Shown: positions 1-8,867, counted from the first letter of the stretch. The stretch is 17,442 nt of DNA from JAZGBC01 sp036444495 (GCA_036444495.1 JAZGBC010000009.1:1-17442); one strand, 5' to 3'. Made by a program: numbers and translations. The notes: generated from the letters alone by a model not told the origin.

Positions 1-1594
1 GATCCGAACCCAGTTGGGCGGTCTCCGACGCCTTGCCGGTGAGCGCCCGGGCGAAAAGCTCCGGCTCCTCGAGCAGGCGCTGGGCCACCTCGATGTCGAT
101 GTCCGGATCGGTCTGACGCGCCGGGCAATAGGAACGCAGTTTCTCGATGCCGGCCTTGTCATCCTCATCCACGTTTCTGTTCCGGGCCGCCCGGTCGATC
201 GGCAGAAGACCCTGGCGCAAGCGCGTTACGACCGCGGCCGCGTCCTCGACATTGCCGGTCGTGCAGACGTCCGGCAGGACTCCCCGCCCGCTCAGGGCGT
301 AACCCGAAGGCGCATGAAAGCGCGCCCAGGTCAGGGTCAGCTCGCCCTCGTTGGGCAGACGCAGGACCGTTTGAACCGTACCCTTGCCGAAGGATCCGCT
401 GCCCACCACCACGGCGCGCCCCGAATCCTGCAGCGCCGAGGCGACGATCTCGGAGGCGGAGGCGGAGTTTCCGTTGATCAGCACGACGACCGGCTTCTCC
501 CTGGCCACGTCGTCCGGTTCGGCATCGAAATACTGGTGGCTGTCCGGGTGCCGCCCGTGGGTCGAGACGATCCGCCCCTGCCTGATGAACAGGTCGGACA
601 CCGCCACGGCCTGGTCGAGGAGCCCGCCCGGGTTCCCGCGCAAATCGAGGATGAAACCGGTCAGGTCCGGTCCGATCTCGTGCGTGGCGAACTTGATCTT
701 CTCGCGCAGCGTGAGCGAGGTGCTTTGGTTGAAGCCGCTGACCTTGAGAACAGCCGCCTTGCCGCGGCGCGCGAACTTCACGGTCTGCGGTACGATGTGG
801 GCGCGCACGATGGAAATACCGAGGGCGGCCGTCTCGCCGGCCCGCGCGACCGTCAGCTCGACCTTGCTGCGCAGCGGGCCGCGCAGGCGCCGGACCACCT
901 CGCGCTGGCTCAGACCGCTCGTGGATTCATCGTCGATATTGGTAATGACGTCGTTGTCCAGAAGCCCCGAGCGCTCGGCCGGGGTGTTTTCCATGACCGA
1001 AAGGATCTTCACCCCCTCGTCGACCAGGCGGATGCGCACGCCGATGCCGCCGAACCCGTCGCGGCTGGCCCGGTTCTCGCGCGCCTCGTCACGTCCGGCA
1101 TAGCGCGAGAAGTTGTCGAGCTCTTTGAGCACGCCGTCGAACACGGCTTCGTAGACCTCCTCGGGGCTTGCCGATTCGAGCTCCGTGGATTGAGAGCGCC
1201 CGACCCTTAGCGCGGTCGCGGTGAGCTTTCCCCAGGACGACGCGTCGTTCAAGGCCGGCATGACGAAATTCGCCTTCTGCTGCCCGGCAATGGACAGCAC
1301 CAGCCGGTTGCCGGTCCGCTTCACCTCGACGTTGGGCTCGATGGATGTGAGGTTCTCCAACCCCGCGATGGCGAGATCGGCCATGGTGAGATCATCGATA
1401 TAGATGTCCGAGATATCCTGGTAGCCGACACCGAACAGCCGGTTGGCCAGCGACAGGTCGCGCCCGTCCGTGACCTCTGAGCCCTGCGAGGTGCAGGCCA
1501 CCACGAAAAAGGCAATAGAAAAAGTGCCGAGACGCCTGGTTAGGCCCCCGCACCCCAGCCAACGCCTGGCTTTTTGATCCCTTCCCGGCCCCAT
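1..1594 (-). CDS. S41 family C-terminal processing peptidase, putative lipoprotein (3' end beyond window)
   Basis: This is a serine protease of the CtpA/Prc type, which cleaves proteins near their C-termini in the cell envelope. The frame is open from an ATG at 1594 to the left edge, giving 531 residues without a stop. Residues 24-34 form a short hydrophobic stretch ending in a lipobox (V31-V-A-C34), so it is probably exported and lipidated. A divergent N-terminal region (about 45-170) is followed by a PDZ domain (about 183-253, beginning FGGIGV), the LRGNPGG oxyanion segment (319-325) and the catalytic pair: Ser379 in NSASASEI and Lys404 in SFGKGTVQ, 25 residues apart as in Prc. A GGAG sequence lies just upstream of the ATG. 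It is last in the minus-strand run after rnr, but a 187-bp AT-rich gap with a promoter-like site suggests its own transcription. It is long for the CtpA family; the C-terminal part after about 450 is not recognised. Family call is firm, substrate unknown. Confidence 0.9.
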   Translation of the reverse strand, partial: MGPGRDQKARRWLGCGGLTRRLGTFSIAFFVVACTSQGSEVTDGRDLSLANRLFGVGYQDISDIYIDDLTMADLAIAGLENLTSIEPNVEVKRTGNRLVLSIAGQQKANFVMPALNDASSWGKLTATALRVGRSQSTELESASPEEVYEAVFDGVLKELDNFSRYAGRDEARENRASRDGFGGIGVRIRLVDEGVKILSVMENTPAERSGLLDNDVITNIDDESTSGLSQREVVRRLRGPLRSKVELTVARAGETAALGISIVRAHIVPQTVKFARRGKAAVLKVSGFNQSTSLTLREKIKFATHEIGPDLTGFILDLRGNPGGLLDQAVAVSDLFIRQGRIVSTHGRHPDSHQYFDAEPDDVAREKPVVVLINGNSASASEIVASALQDSGRAVVVGSGSFGKGTVQTVLRLPNEGELTLTWARFHAPSGYALSGRGVLPDVCTTGNVEDAAAVVTRLRQGLLPIDRAARNRNVDEDDKAGIEKLRSYCPARQTDPDIDIEVAQRLLEEPELFARALTGKASETAQLGSD

Positions 1595-1675
1595 TTTCGC
1601 TCCGCTGGCCCTCCTGGCTTCTTCTTTTCGTTCGGGCCCAATAGTAAACGATCGGGGCCCTTTCACGCCACTAAA

Positions 1676-1698
1676 ATTATAATCAAATAGTTAACTAT
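1676..1698 (-). promoter_or_regulatory. Candidate promoter with palindromic operator before the S41 peptidase gene
   Basis: On the minus strand a perfect TATAAT hexamer (1681 to 1676) lies about 80 bases upstream of the peptidase start. Five bases upstream of it is a perfect 12-bp palindrome, ATAGTTAACTAT (1687-1698). No convincing -35 hexamer is seen at 16-18 bases. The stretch is markedly AT-rich compared with the surrounding genes. A palindrome in the spacer of a promoter is a typical operator position, but binding by any regulator is inference. Confidence 0.4.
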
Positions 1699-1781
1699 GT
1701 CTGGAATCGACCAATAGCCGCCATTTTTGCAAGTAAGCCCGGCAGATTCACGTGGTTTCATTAACCATAGTCTTTAACGTT

Positions 1782-4184
1782 TTACCGCCGTTTCTTGCTC
1801 CTCGGTCCGGATTTTCGCCCGGCGCCTTTACCGCCTGAACCGACCGGCCGCGCGCGCTTGCGGCCCGCCTTCCTGACCTTCGGGGCCGCGCGCCCCGAGG
1901 GCTGCGCCGCCTCTTTGTCCAGCGGATGCCAGCCGGCCTGGCCCTTCTTCGGACGGCCTGGCGCGGGTGCGGTCCCGGGGCGTTCCTCGGCTTCTTCCAG
2001 CAGCTCCAGCACCAGGCCGCCCGTGATCGGCTCGGCCTCGCGCAGGCGGGCGGCGACCCGCTCGCCCAGGCGATATCTGCGGCCCCAACGCCGCCCCAGC
2101 AGACAGTTCTCGGCGGCGATGTGGTCGTAGAAATCGTCCGGCAGCAGGCTGATGGGGACCAGCCCATCGGCCCCGGTCTCGTCCAGGGTGACGAACAGGC
2201 CAAAGTGGGTCACGCCGTTGATCACGCCCTGGAATACCGCGCCCACCCGGTCTTGCAGGAAGGCCGCCGTAAAACGGTCGACCGCGTCGCGCTCGGCGGC
2301 GGCGGCGCGGCGTTCGGTAGAGGAGATGTGTGTCCCGGCCTCGGCGAATTTCGCCCCTGCTTCGGGCGGCAGCCCGTCCTTGTCCGGCCCGAGGCCGGAG
2401 ATGAGCGCGCGATGCACCAAGAGGTCGCTGTAGCGGCGGATCGGCGATGTGAAATGGGCGTAGCGGGCGAGCGCCAGGCCGAAGTGGCCCAGATTGTCGG
2501 GGCTGTAGACCGCCTGGCTTTGCGCGCGCAGGATCATCTCGTTGACCATGTGTCCGGCCGGAACGTCCTTGACCTGGTGCAGCAGCTGGGTGAGCGCCCG
2601 CGGGCGCAGCACCTGGCCGCGCGCGAGACGCAGGCCCAGGCTGTCCAGGACCTGGCGCAGGGCCTCGATCTTTACCGGATCGGGCGCTTCGTGAACCCGG
2701 TACATGCAGGGCCGGCCGCGCGCCTCGATCTCCTCGGCGGCGGCCACGTTGGCCGCGATCATGAACTCCTCGATCAAGCGGTGGCTGTCCAGGCGCGCGT
2801 GCGGCTCGATCGCGCGGACCGCGCCCTCGTCGTCCAGCAGGATCCGGCGCTCGGGCAGGTCGAGATCCAACGTGCCGCGCCGCTCGCGCGCGGCCAGCAG
2901 CGCACCGAAGGCGCCATACAGCGGCTCGACGACCGGCGCCATGAGCGGCTCCGTCGTCTCGTCGGGCCGGCCGTCGCGGGCGGCTTGGACCTGCTCGTAG
3001 GTCAAACGCGCCGCCGAGCGCATGAGGGCGCGTGCGAAGCGGTGCCGAAGCGGCTTGCCCTTGGCGTCGATCCAAAGCTCCGCGGTCAGGCAGGGGCGTT
3101 CCTCCCGCGGGTTGAGCGAACACCAGCCGTTGGACAGCGCCTCCGGCAGCATGGGTACGACCCGGTCGGGGAAATAGGCCGAATTACCGCGCTCGTAGGC
3201 GGCCTTGTCGAGTGCGCTGTCGGGGCGCACGTAGCGGGCTACATCCGCGATAGCGACCAAAAGGTGCCAGCCGCCCGGGTTCTTGGGATTCGGGTCGGGC
3301 TCGGCCCAGACGGCGTCGTCAAAGTCGCGCGCGTCGGCCCCGTCGATGGTGACCAGCGGGACCTTGCGCAGGTCGCGGCGCTTACCCAGCTTCACCGGGC
3401 CCGCGGCCTCGGCCTCGGCCAGGGCCTCGGGCGAGAAATCGACCGGCAGGCCGTGTTCGTGGATGGCGATCAGGCTGAGCACGCCGGCATCGCCCGCATC
3501 GCCCAGGCGCTCCACGACCCGGGCCTCGCGCAGACCCATCCGGCCGCGCGCCGGCTTGACCTCGGCCAGCACCAGTTCGCCCGGCTCGGCGCCGCGGGTG
3601 TCCTCTTGGCGCAGGATCAGATCGTCCCTGGCCCGCTTGTCGGTCGGGCGCAGGCGGCCGCCGCGCTCGCCCCGTTCGTAGATGCCCAGCACGCGCCGTG
3701 CCACCCGTGGCAATTTGCGGATCGGCCTGCCTTCATAGATGCCCGGCTCGATGCGCTTGAGTTTGGCGAGCACCCGGTCGCCGACGGCCAGCGCCGAGCG
3801 GCTGCGCTTGTCCGGCGCCAGGTAGATCACCGGCGGCGCTTCCTCCAGCTCCCAGGTGGCCGGCCGTGCGAGAAGCTCGCCGTCCTCGTCCAGGCCCGAA
3901 ACCTCGAGCACGGCGACGGCGGGCAGCCTGCCCGGCTGCGACACCTTGTGCCGCCGGTCGCGTTCCAGCAGTCCTTCGTCCTGCAGCTCGCGCAACAGCG
4001 CCTTGAGTTGGACGCGGTCGCCGCCCTTGATCTGGAAGGCGCGCGCGATATCCCGCTTGCCCAGCGGGCCGGGGCTGTCCTCGATGAACTGGATGACCTC
4101 CTCCCGGCTCGGGAAGGGCCGCGGCTCGCCGGCGCCGTTTTTGCGCCCTGCGCGTTTGGATTTCACGGTTTTGACTCTGGCCAA
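1782..4184 (-). CDS. rnr: Ribonuclease R (RNB-family 3'-5' exoribonuclease)
   Basis: RNase R degrades structured RNA processively from the 3' end, including mRNA, rRNA and tmRNA-tagged messages. The frame is open back to 4400, but that part overlaps topA and is not RNase R-like. I chose the TTG at 4184 because AGGG lies five bases upstream and it starts 13 bases after the topA stop; GTG at 4166 is an alternative. The 800-residue product has an N-terminal winged-helix segment (about 26-72), cold-shock-type domains, the RNB catalytic core with TIDGADARDFDDAV (Asp281, Asp287, Asp289 and Asp290 match the four metal-binding Asp of RNase II), an S1 domain from about 645 to 730 and a Lys/Arg-rich tail (about 745-800). 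Length is normal for RNase R. Close spacing implies co-transcription with topA. Identity is secure; only the start is uncertain. Confidence 0.93.
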   Translation of the reverse strand: MARVKTVKSKRAGRKNGAGEPRPFPSREEVIQFIEDSPGPLGKRDIARAFQIKGGDRVQLKALLRELQDEGLLERDRRHKVSQPGRLPAVAVLEVSGLDEDGELLARPATWELEEAPPVIYLAPDKRSRSALAVGDRVLAKLKRIEPGIYEGRPIRKLPRVARRVLGIYERGERGGRLRPTDKRARDDLILRQEDTRGAEPGELVLAEVKPARGRMGLREARVVERLGDAGDAGVLSLIAIHEHGLPVDFSPEALAEAEAAGPVKLGKRRDLRKVPLVTIDGADARDFDDAVWAEPDPNPKNPGGWHLLVAIADVARYVRPDSALDKAAYERGNSAYFPDRVVPMLPEALSNGWCSLNPREERPCLTAELWIDAKGKPLRHRFARALMRSAARLTYEQVQAARDGRPDETTEPLMAPVVEPLYGAFGALLAARERRGTLDLDLPERRILLDDEGAVRAIEPHARLDSHRLIEEFMIAANVAAAEEIEARGRPCMYRVHEAPDPVKIEALRQVLDSLGLRLARGQVLRPRALTQLLHQVKDVPAGHMVNEMILRAQSQAVYSPDNLGHFGLALARYAHFTSPIRRYSDLLVHRALISGLGPDKDGLPPEAGAKFAEAGTHISSTERRAAAAERDAVDRFTAAFLQDRVGAVFQGVINGVTHFGLFVTLDETGADGLVPISLLPDDFYDHIAAENCLLGRRWGRRYRLGERVAARLREAEPITGGLVLELLEEAEERPGTAPAPGRPKKGQAGWHPLDKEAAQPSGRAAPKVRKAGRKRARPVGSGGKGAGRKSGPRSKKRR

Positions 4185-4197
4185 GGTGGCCCTTGCC

Positions 4198-6840
4198 TCA
4201 GCTTGCGGCCTTGCGGCTCGTGGACTTGCGCTTGCTGCTCTTGCGCTTCGCCTTCTTACGGGGCTTGCCGCCCGATTTGGCCTTCTTGCCGCCCTTGGAC
4301 TTGGCCTTTTCGGCGCGGGCCGCGAGCAGCTCGACCGCCAGCTCGAGGGTGAGATCCTCGGGCTCGAGGTTTCTGGGCAGCGAGGCGTTGAGGCGCCCAT
4401 GCTTCACATAGGGCCCGTAGCGGCCGCTGTGCAGCTTGATGGGCTTGCCGTCGGCGGGATGCTCGCCGATCACCTTGCCCGCGCCAGCCCCGCCGCGCCG
4501 CGCCGGCGCCTCGGCGATCAGCGTGACCGCCCGGTTGAGGCCGATGGTGAGCACGTCCTCGTCCTCGGGAATCGTGCGGTAGAAGGAGCCGTGCTTCACG
4601 TAGGGTCCATAGCGCGCGATCCCGGCGGTCACCGGCTCTCCGCTATCGGGGTGCGGGCCGATTTCGCGCGGCAGGGCGAGCAGTCCAAGGGCGCGCTCCA
4701 GGGTGATGTCGTCGGGTCCGAGCTGCTTGGGCGTCGAGGAGCGTTTCGGCTTTTCCTCGCCTTTGCCCTTGCCCTCGCCCAGCTGGACATAAAGCCCGTA
4801 AGGCCCTTTGCGCAGACTGACGGTTTCGCCGGTCTCGGGGTCCGTACCCAGCGTCCGCGGCTTCGGCAGATCGAATTCGCCCTCCGCGCCGTCGACCGGC
4901 ACGGCAAGCGCCCGCGTGTAACGGCAATCGGGATAGCCGGAGCAGCCGATGAAGCCGCCGTTGCGGCCAAGCTTGAGCCCGAGGCGGCCCGTTTCGCAGG
5001 CCGGACAGGCGCGTGGGTCCTTGTCCGGGTTGTCGGCATCCAGCGGGAAGAAATGAGGTCCCAGGTCCCGGTCCAGCGCGTCGATGACGTCGCTGATGGA
5101 CAGGTCCCTGGTTTCCGCCACCGACTTGCTGAAGCCGTCCCAGAACTGGTGCAGTACCGATTTCCAGTCCTTGCGCCCGCCGGAGATATCGTCGAGCTGT
5201 GTTTCCAGGTCCGCGGTGAAGTTGTACTGGACGTAACGCTCGAAGAAGCTGGTGAGGAAGGCCGTGACCAGACGGCCGCGGTCCTCGGGAACGAAGCGGC
5301 GCCTTTCCAGCGTGACATAATCCCGGTCCTGCAACACTTGCATGATCGAGGCGTAGGTCGAGGGCCGGCCGATGCCCAGCTCCTCCAGCTTCTTCACCAG
5401 GCTCGCCTCGGAATAGCGCGGGGGTGGCTGGGTGAAGTGCTGCTGCTTGAGCACCTGATCGCGGTTCAGGCGGTTGCCTTCGAGCAGGCCGGGCAGGCGC
5501 GCCCCTTCACCTTCCTCCTCGCCGTCGCCGTTTTCCTTGTTGTCGTCGCGGCCCTCCTGATAGAGCGCGAGAAAGCCGTCGAAGACCAGGACCGACCCCG
5601 TGGCCCGCAGCCGCGCCTGGTTGCCGTCGACGGAGATGTCGATGGCCGCCTGGTCGAGGCGGGCGCTTTCCATCTGGCTCGCCAGCATGCGGGTCCAGAT
5701 CAGCTCGTAGAGTCTGAGCTCGTCTTCCCTGAGATAGGGCGCCATATCCTTGGGCAGGCGGGTCAGGTCGGTCGGGCGGATCGCTTCATGCGCCTCCTGG
5801 GCGTTGCGCGCCTTTGCTTTGTAGACGCGCGGCACGACCGGCAGGTAGTCGCCGCCGAAGCGCCCGGCGATCAGGCGGCGCGCTTTCTCGATCGCCTCGG
5901 CGGCGACCTGAACGCCGTCGGTGCGCATGTAGGTGATGAGGCCGACGGTCTCGCCGCCGATGTCCACGCCCTCGTACAGGCGCTGTGCGGTGCGCATGGT
6001 CTGCGTCGCGCCGAAACCGAGCTTGCGCGAGGCTTCCTGCTGCAGGGTCGAGGTGGTGAAGGCCGGATAGGGATTGCGCCGGGTCTTCTTCTTCTCGACC
6101 TTGGTGACGTTGAAGTTCGTGGCCGAGTCCAGAAGCTTGACCGCGAGGTTGGCCGCCTCCTCGTCGCCCAGGTCGAGCTTGTCCAGCTTGCGGCCCTGCA
6201 GGTGGGTCAGCCGCGCGGTGAAGGAACTGCCCGCCGGTCCCTTGAGGCGGACATCGACGGTCCAGTACTCGCGCACCTTGAAGACTTCGATCTCCGCTTC
6301 GCGCTCGCAGACGAGACGCAGGGCGACCGACTGCACCCGGCCGGCCGAACGGCTGCCCGGCAGCTTACGCCAGAGCACGGGCGAGAGCGTGAAGCCCACC
6401 AGATAGTCGAGCGCCCGGCGCGCCAGGTAGGCCTCGATCAGCTCCTTGTTGATCTCGCGCGGATGATGGAAAGCCTGGGTGACGGCGCTCTTCGTCACCT
6501 CGTTGAAGGAGACCCGCTTGACCGACACGTTGTCCAGCACCTTGCGCCGGGCCAGTTCCTCGGCGATGTGCCAGGAAATGGCCTCGCCCTCGCGGTCCGG
6601 GTCGGTGGCCAGGAACAACTGGTCGGAATCCTTGACCGCCTCGATGATCTCTCTCAGGCGCTTTTCGGCGCGCTCGTCCACCTGCCAGACCATGGCGAAA
6701 TCGGCATCGGGGTCGACCGAGCCGTCCTTGGCCGGCAGGTCGCGCACGTGGCCGTAGCTGGCCAGCACCTTGTAGCCTGGACCCAGGTATTTATTGATGG
6801 CCTTGGCCTTGGCCGGCGATTCGACGACGACGACGTTCAT
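4198..6840 (-). CDS. topA: DNA topoisomerase I (type IA, omega protein)
   Basis: Relaxes negatively supercoiled DNA by passing one strand through a transient single-strand break. The 880-residue protein starts with the TOPRIM domain (MNVVVVESPAKA, Glu7; TDPDREGEA with Asp80, Asp82, Glu84). The catalytic tyrosine is Tyr304 in GLITYMRTDGVQ. One four-cysteine zinc finger is visible (Cys612, Cys615, Cys633, Cys639), whereas the E. coli enzyme has three. It is followed by about three C-terminal topoisomerase repeats (GPYGLYVQLG, then RYGPYVKHG twice) and a very basic Lys/Ser/Arg tail of about 35 residues. A short Glu/Asp/Gly-rich insert lies near 445-460. One zinc finger plus repeats and a basic tail is the form I associate with alphaproteobacteria. 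It lies 46 bp after dprA and 13 bp before rnr. The ribosome-binding site is weak. Call is certain. Confidence 0.97.
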   Translation of the reverse strand: MNVVVVESPAKAKAINKYLGPGYKVLASYGHVRDLPAKDGSVDPDADFAMVWQVDERAEKRLREIIEAVKDSDQLFLATDPDREGEAISWHIAEELARRKVLDNVSVKRVSFNEVTKSAVTQAFHHPREINKELIEAYLARRALDYLVGFTLSPVLWRKLPGSRSAGRVQSVALRLVCEREAEIEVFKVREYWTVDVRLKGPAGSSFTARLTHLQGRKLDKLDLGDEEAANLAVKLLDSATNFNVTKVEKKKTRRNPYPAFTTSTLQQEASRKLGFGATQTMRTAQRLYEGVDIGGETVGLITYMRTDGVQVAAEAIEKARRLIAGRFGGDYLPVVPRVYKAKARNAQEAHEAIRPTDLTRLPKDMAPYLREDELRLYELIWTRMLASQMESARLDQAAIDISVDGNQARLRATGSVLVFDGFLALYQEGRDDNKENGDGEEEGEGARLPGLLEGNRLNRDQVLKQQHFTQPPPRYSEASLVKKLEELGIGRPSTYASIMQVLQDRDYVTLERRRFVPEDRGRLVTAFLTSFFERYVQYNFTADLETQLDDISGGRKDWKSVLHQFWDGFSKSVAETRDLSISDVIDALDRDLGPHFFPLDADNPDKDPRACPACETGRLGLKLGRNGGFIGCSGYPDCRYTRALAVPVDGAEGEFDLPKPRTLGTDPETGETVSLRKGPYGLYVQLGEGKGKGEEKPKRSSTPKQLGPDDITLERALGLLALPREIGPHPDSGEPVTAGIARYGPYVKHGSFYRTIPEDEDVLTIGLNRAVTLIAEAPARRGGAGAGKVIGEHPADGKPIKLHSGRYGPYVKHGRLNASLPRNLEPEDLTLELAVELLAARAEKAKSKGGKKAKSGGKPRKKAKRKSSKRKSTSRKAAS

Positions 6841-6886
6841 CCGTGTGGGCGGTGCTCTGGCTGTGGTTTCGGGAGGCGGCCGCCGG

Positions 6887-8035
6887 TCACGACGCCTCGA
6901 TCGGGCTGCCTACGATGAGCGCCACGCGGTTGCCCGGGTGGCGTTCGGCGCGGCCGGCCAGCTCGAGTTCGAGCAGGACCGTATGCACGACCGCGGCAGA
7001 CACTTGGCATTGCCGGATCACTTCGTCAACCGCCATGGGGCTCGGTCCGAGCAATTCTTCGATCGCGCGGCGGGCGGCGGCGATCTCCGATTCATCGGGC
7101 GGAGCCGCCGGCGCGCCGGGGAATTCGGGCCCCGCGGGCTCCTCCACCGGGCCCCGCAAGAGGCCTTCAAGGACGTCCAGGACATCGGCGGCCGATTCGG
7201 TCACGGCCGCGCCCTGGCGGAGCAGATTGTTGCAGCCCCGCGCCCGGGGATCGAGCGGCGAGCCGGGCACGGCGAAGACCTCGCGGCCCTGGTCGAGGGC
7301 CAAGCGGGCCGTGATCAGCGAGCCCGAGCGCAGCGCGGCCTCGACCACCACCACCCCCAGCGAGATGCCCGAGATCAGCCGGTTGCGGCGCGGGAAGTGG
7401 CGCGACTGGGGCACGGTGCCCGGTGGCATTTCCGTGACCAGGACCCCGCGCGCCTTGATCTCCCCGTAAAGCGCGCTGTTCTCCTCGGGGTAAATTACCT
7501 CCACGCCGCCGGCCACCACCGCCGCCGTACCGGTCTCGAGCGCGCCTTCGTGGGCCGCCGCGTCGATGCCGCGCGCCAGGCCCGAGACGACCAGAAAGCC
7601 GGCTCGGCCCAGGTCCGCGGCGATGCGCCAGGCCAAGCGCCGGCCGTTGCCCGAGGCGTTGCGCGCGCCGACGACGGCGACCGCCTTGGTCCGGAGCAGA
7701 TGCCGGTTGCCCAGGCAGGAGAGCAGGGGCGGGGCGTCCTCCAGCACCGCCAGCGCCGGCGGATAATCGGGCTCGCAGAGCGCGATGAGATCGGCCTCCA
7801 GCGCCTCGACCGCGGCCAGCTCGCGCTCCGCCACGGCCCTGGCGCAGATGGCGATGGGCCGCCGCCGTCCGCCGCGCCGAGCCAGTTCGGGCAGGGCTTC
7901 CAGCGCCGCGGTGGCCGTGCCGAAACGCGCCAGAAGCTGGCGGAAGGTGATGGGCCCGACGTTCTCGCTGCGGATCAGGCGCAGCCAGTCCAGGCGCTCG
8001 TCCCGGCTCAGGGCCCGCGGGGCGGTTGCGCTCAT
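6887..8035 (-). CDS. dprA: DNA processing protein DprA (Smf)
   Basis: DprA binds incoming single-stranded DNA in the cytoplasm and loads RecA during natural transformation; most bacteria carry it whether or not they are known to be competent. The 382-residue protein has the three expected parts: an N-terminal helical SAM-like region (about 10-60, with ENVGPITFRQLL), the Rossmann-like DprA domain (about 85-290) with VGARNAS (122-128), SGLARGIDAAAHEGAL (151-166), FPRRNRLISGIS (214-225) and EAALRSGSLITA (232-243), and a C-terminal winged helix (about 315-375) joined by a Pro/Ala-rich linker. AAGGT lies about eight bases upstream of the ATG. It lies between plsY (77 bp upstream) and topA, the usual order in this group. 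Other competence genes are not in the window. Confidence 0.95.
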   Translation of the reverse strand: MSATAPRALSRDERLDWLRLIRSENVGPITFRQLLARFGTATAALEALPELARRGGRRRPIAICARAVAERELAAVEALEADLIALCEPDYPPALAVLEDAPPLLSCLGNRHLLRTKAVAVVGARNASGNGRRLAWRIAADLGRAGFLVVSGLARGIDAAAHEGALETGTAAVVAGGVEVIYPEENSALYGEIKARGVLVTEMPPGTVPQSRHFPRRNRLISGISLGVVVVEAALRSGSLITARLALDQGREVFAVPGSPLDPRARGCNNLLRQGAAVTESAADVLDVLEGLLRGPVEEPAGPEFPGAPAAPPDESEIAAARRAIEELLGPSPMAVDEVIRQCQVSAAVVHTVLLELELAGRAERHPGNRVALIVGSPIEAS

Positions 8036-8112
8036 GGGCGCTACCTTTGGCGTCCCGGGCGGGCCGCGTCAAGCGCGCGGCGTTCCGGGCCGGACAGCGG
8101 CCCAGGCAGTGC

Positions 8113-8733
8113 TCAGGTGGATTTCCGGCCGATTTTCGGCTCTTCGCCCTTGAACAGACGGCGGATGTTCGTGTGGTGCCGGGTCCAGACGAGGAGCGCC
8201 AGGACCGCGGTCAGCTCCACCAGTTGCAGATCGCCCATGAGGAACCAGGCGTAGGCCGGCGCGGCCGCCGTGGCGATCAGCGCCGAGAGCGAGGAGATGC
8301 GGAACAGCGCCGCGGCCAGGATCCAGGTGGCGCAGGCCGCCAGGCCCACGGGCCAGGCCAGGGCGAGATAGATGCCGAGCGTGGTGGCCACGCCCTTGCC
8401 CCCCTTGAAGCGCAGCCAGATGGGAAAGAGGTGCCCGAGGATGGCGCCGAGCGCCGCCGCGATGGCCAGGTCCGGCCCCCAGAGTCCGCCGATCAGGACC
8501 GCGCCGGCCCCCTTGCCGCCGTCGAGCAGCAGGGTCGCCAAGGCCAACTCCTTGCGCCCGGTGCGTAAAACATTCGTCGCGCCGATGTTGCCCGAGCCGA
8601 TCTTGCGGATGTCGCCCAGGCCCGCCATCCAGGGGAGCAGGAGGCCGAAAGGGATCGCGCCCAGCAGGTAGCCGCCGAACAAGGCGGCGGCCAGGTAAGG
8701 CCCGGTGAACTCCCAGGAGATCGGATCAGGCAT
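8113..8733 (-). CDS. plsY: Acyl-phosphate:glycerol-3-phosphate acyltransferase PlsY
   Basis: Integral membrane enzyme that transfers the acyl group from acyl-phosphate to sn-glycerol-3-phosphate to give lysophosphatidate, the first step of phospholipid synthesis in the PlsX/PlsY route. The 206 residues show about five hydrophobic membrane segments and the three conserved PlsY cytoplasmic motifs: GSGNIGATNVLR (motif 1), KGGKGVATTLG (motif 2, glycerol-phosphate binding) and HHTNIRRLFKGEEPK (motif 3). Length is standard. AAAGG stands about seven bases before the ATG. It is separated from pyrC by a 182-bp repeat-filled spacer and from dprA by 77 bp. No odd residues were noticed. Confidence 0.96.
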   Translation of the reverse strand: MPDPISWEFTGPYLAAALFGGYLLGAIPFGLLLPWMAGLGDIRKIGSGNIGATNVLRTGRKELALATLLLDGGKGAGAVLIGGLWGPDLAIAAALGAILGHLFPIWLRFKGGKGVATTLGIYLALAWPVGLAACATWILAAALFRISSLSALIATAAAPAYAWFLMGDLQLVELTAVLALLVWTRHHTNIRRLFKGEEPKIGRKST

Positions 8734-8763
8734 GGCTTAACCTTTGGCCGGGATAGGGCGTAT

Positions 8764-8808
8764 ATCACCCCCACCCCATCCCTCCCCCGTCAAGGAGGAG
8801 GGGGAAAC
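8764..8808 (-). repeat. GC-rich palindromic intergenic repeat, copy 1 (left arm of inverted pair)
   Basis: On the minus strand this reads CCCCCTCCTCCTTGAC followed by GGGGGAGGGATGGGGTGG. It can fold on itself (CCTCC at 8781-8785 against GGAGG at 8794-8798) and is the inverted counterpart of the element at 8826-8867. Such elements are common in intergenic DNA of alphaproteobacteria; translated in one frame they give the familiar PNPPPQGGRE-type string seen here in the neighbouring copy. The element class is recognised by pattern only. Confidence 0.75.
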
Positions 8809-8825
8809 CAATCGGATCGCATGAA

Positions 8826-8867
8826 GTTCCCTCCCCCCTTGTGGGGGAGGGTTAGGGTGGGGGGTAT
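8826..8867 (+). repeat. GC-rich palindromic intergenic repeat, copy 2 (right arm)
   Basis: The plus strand holds a 9-bp perfect stem, CCCTCCCCC (8829-8837) with GGGGGAGGG (8843-8851) around a 5-base loop, followed by TTAGGGTGGGGGG. It matches copy 1 in inverse orientation across a 17-bp spacer (8809-8825). The pair could form one large cruciform or two hairpins in the pyrC-plsY transcript, where it might slow transcription, protect the 3' end of the upstream message, or simply be a REP-like element. Confidence 0.8.

Noticed and set aside
14..1210. Long plus-strand open frame opposite the S41 protease gene
   Set aside because: The minus strand carries a complete protease core with catalytic Ser and Lys; the plus frame has no recognisable motifs and is an artefact of high GC.
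3856..6918. Plus-strand open frame of 1020 codons opposite topA and rnr
   Set aside because: It is antisense to two certain genes, rich in Arg, Ala, Leu and Asp as expected from the complement of GC-rich codons, and has no ribosome-binding site.
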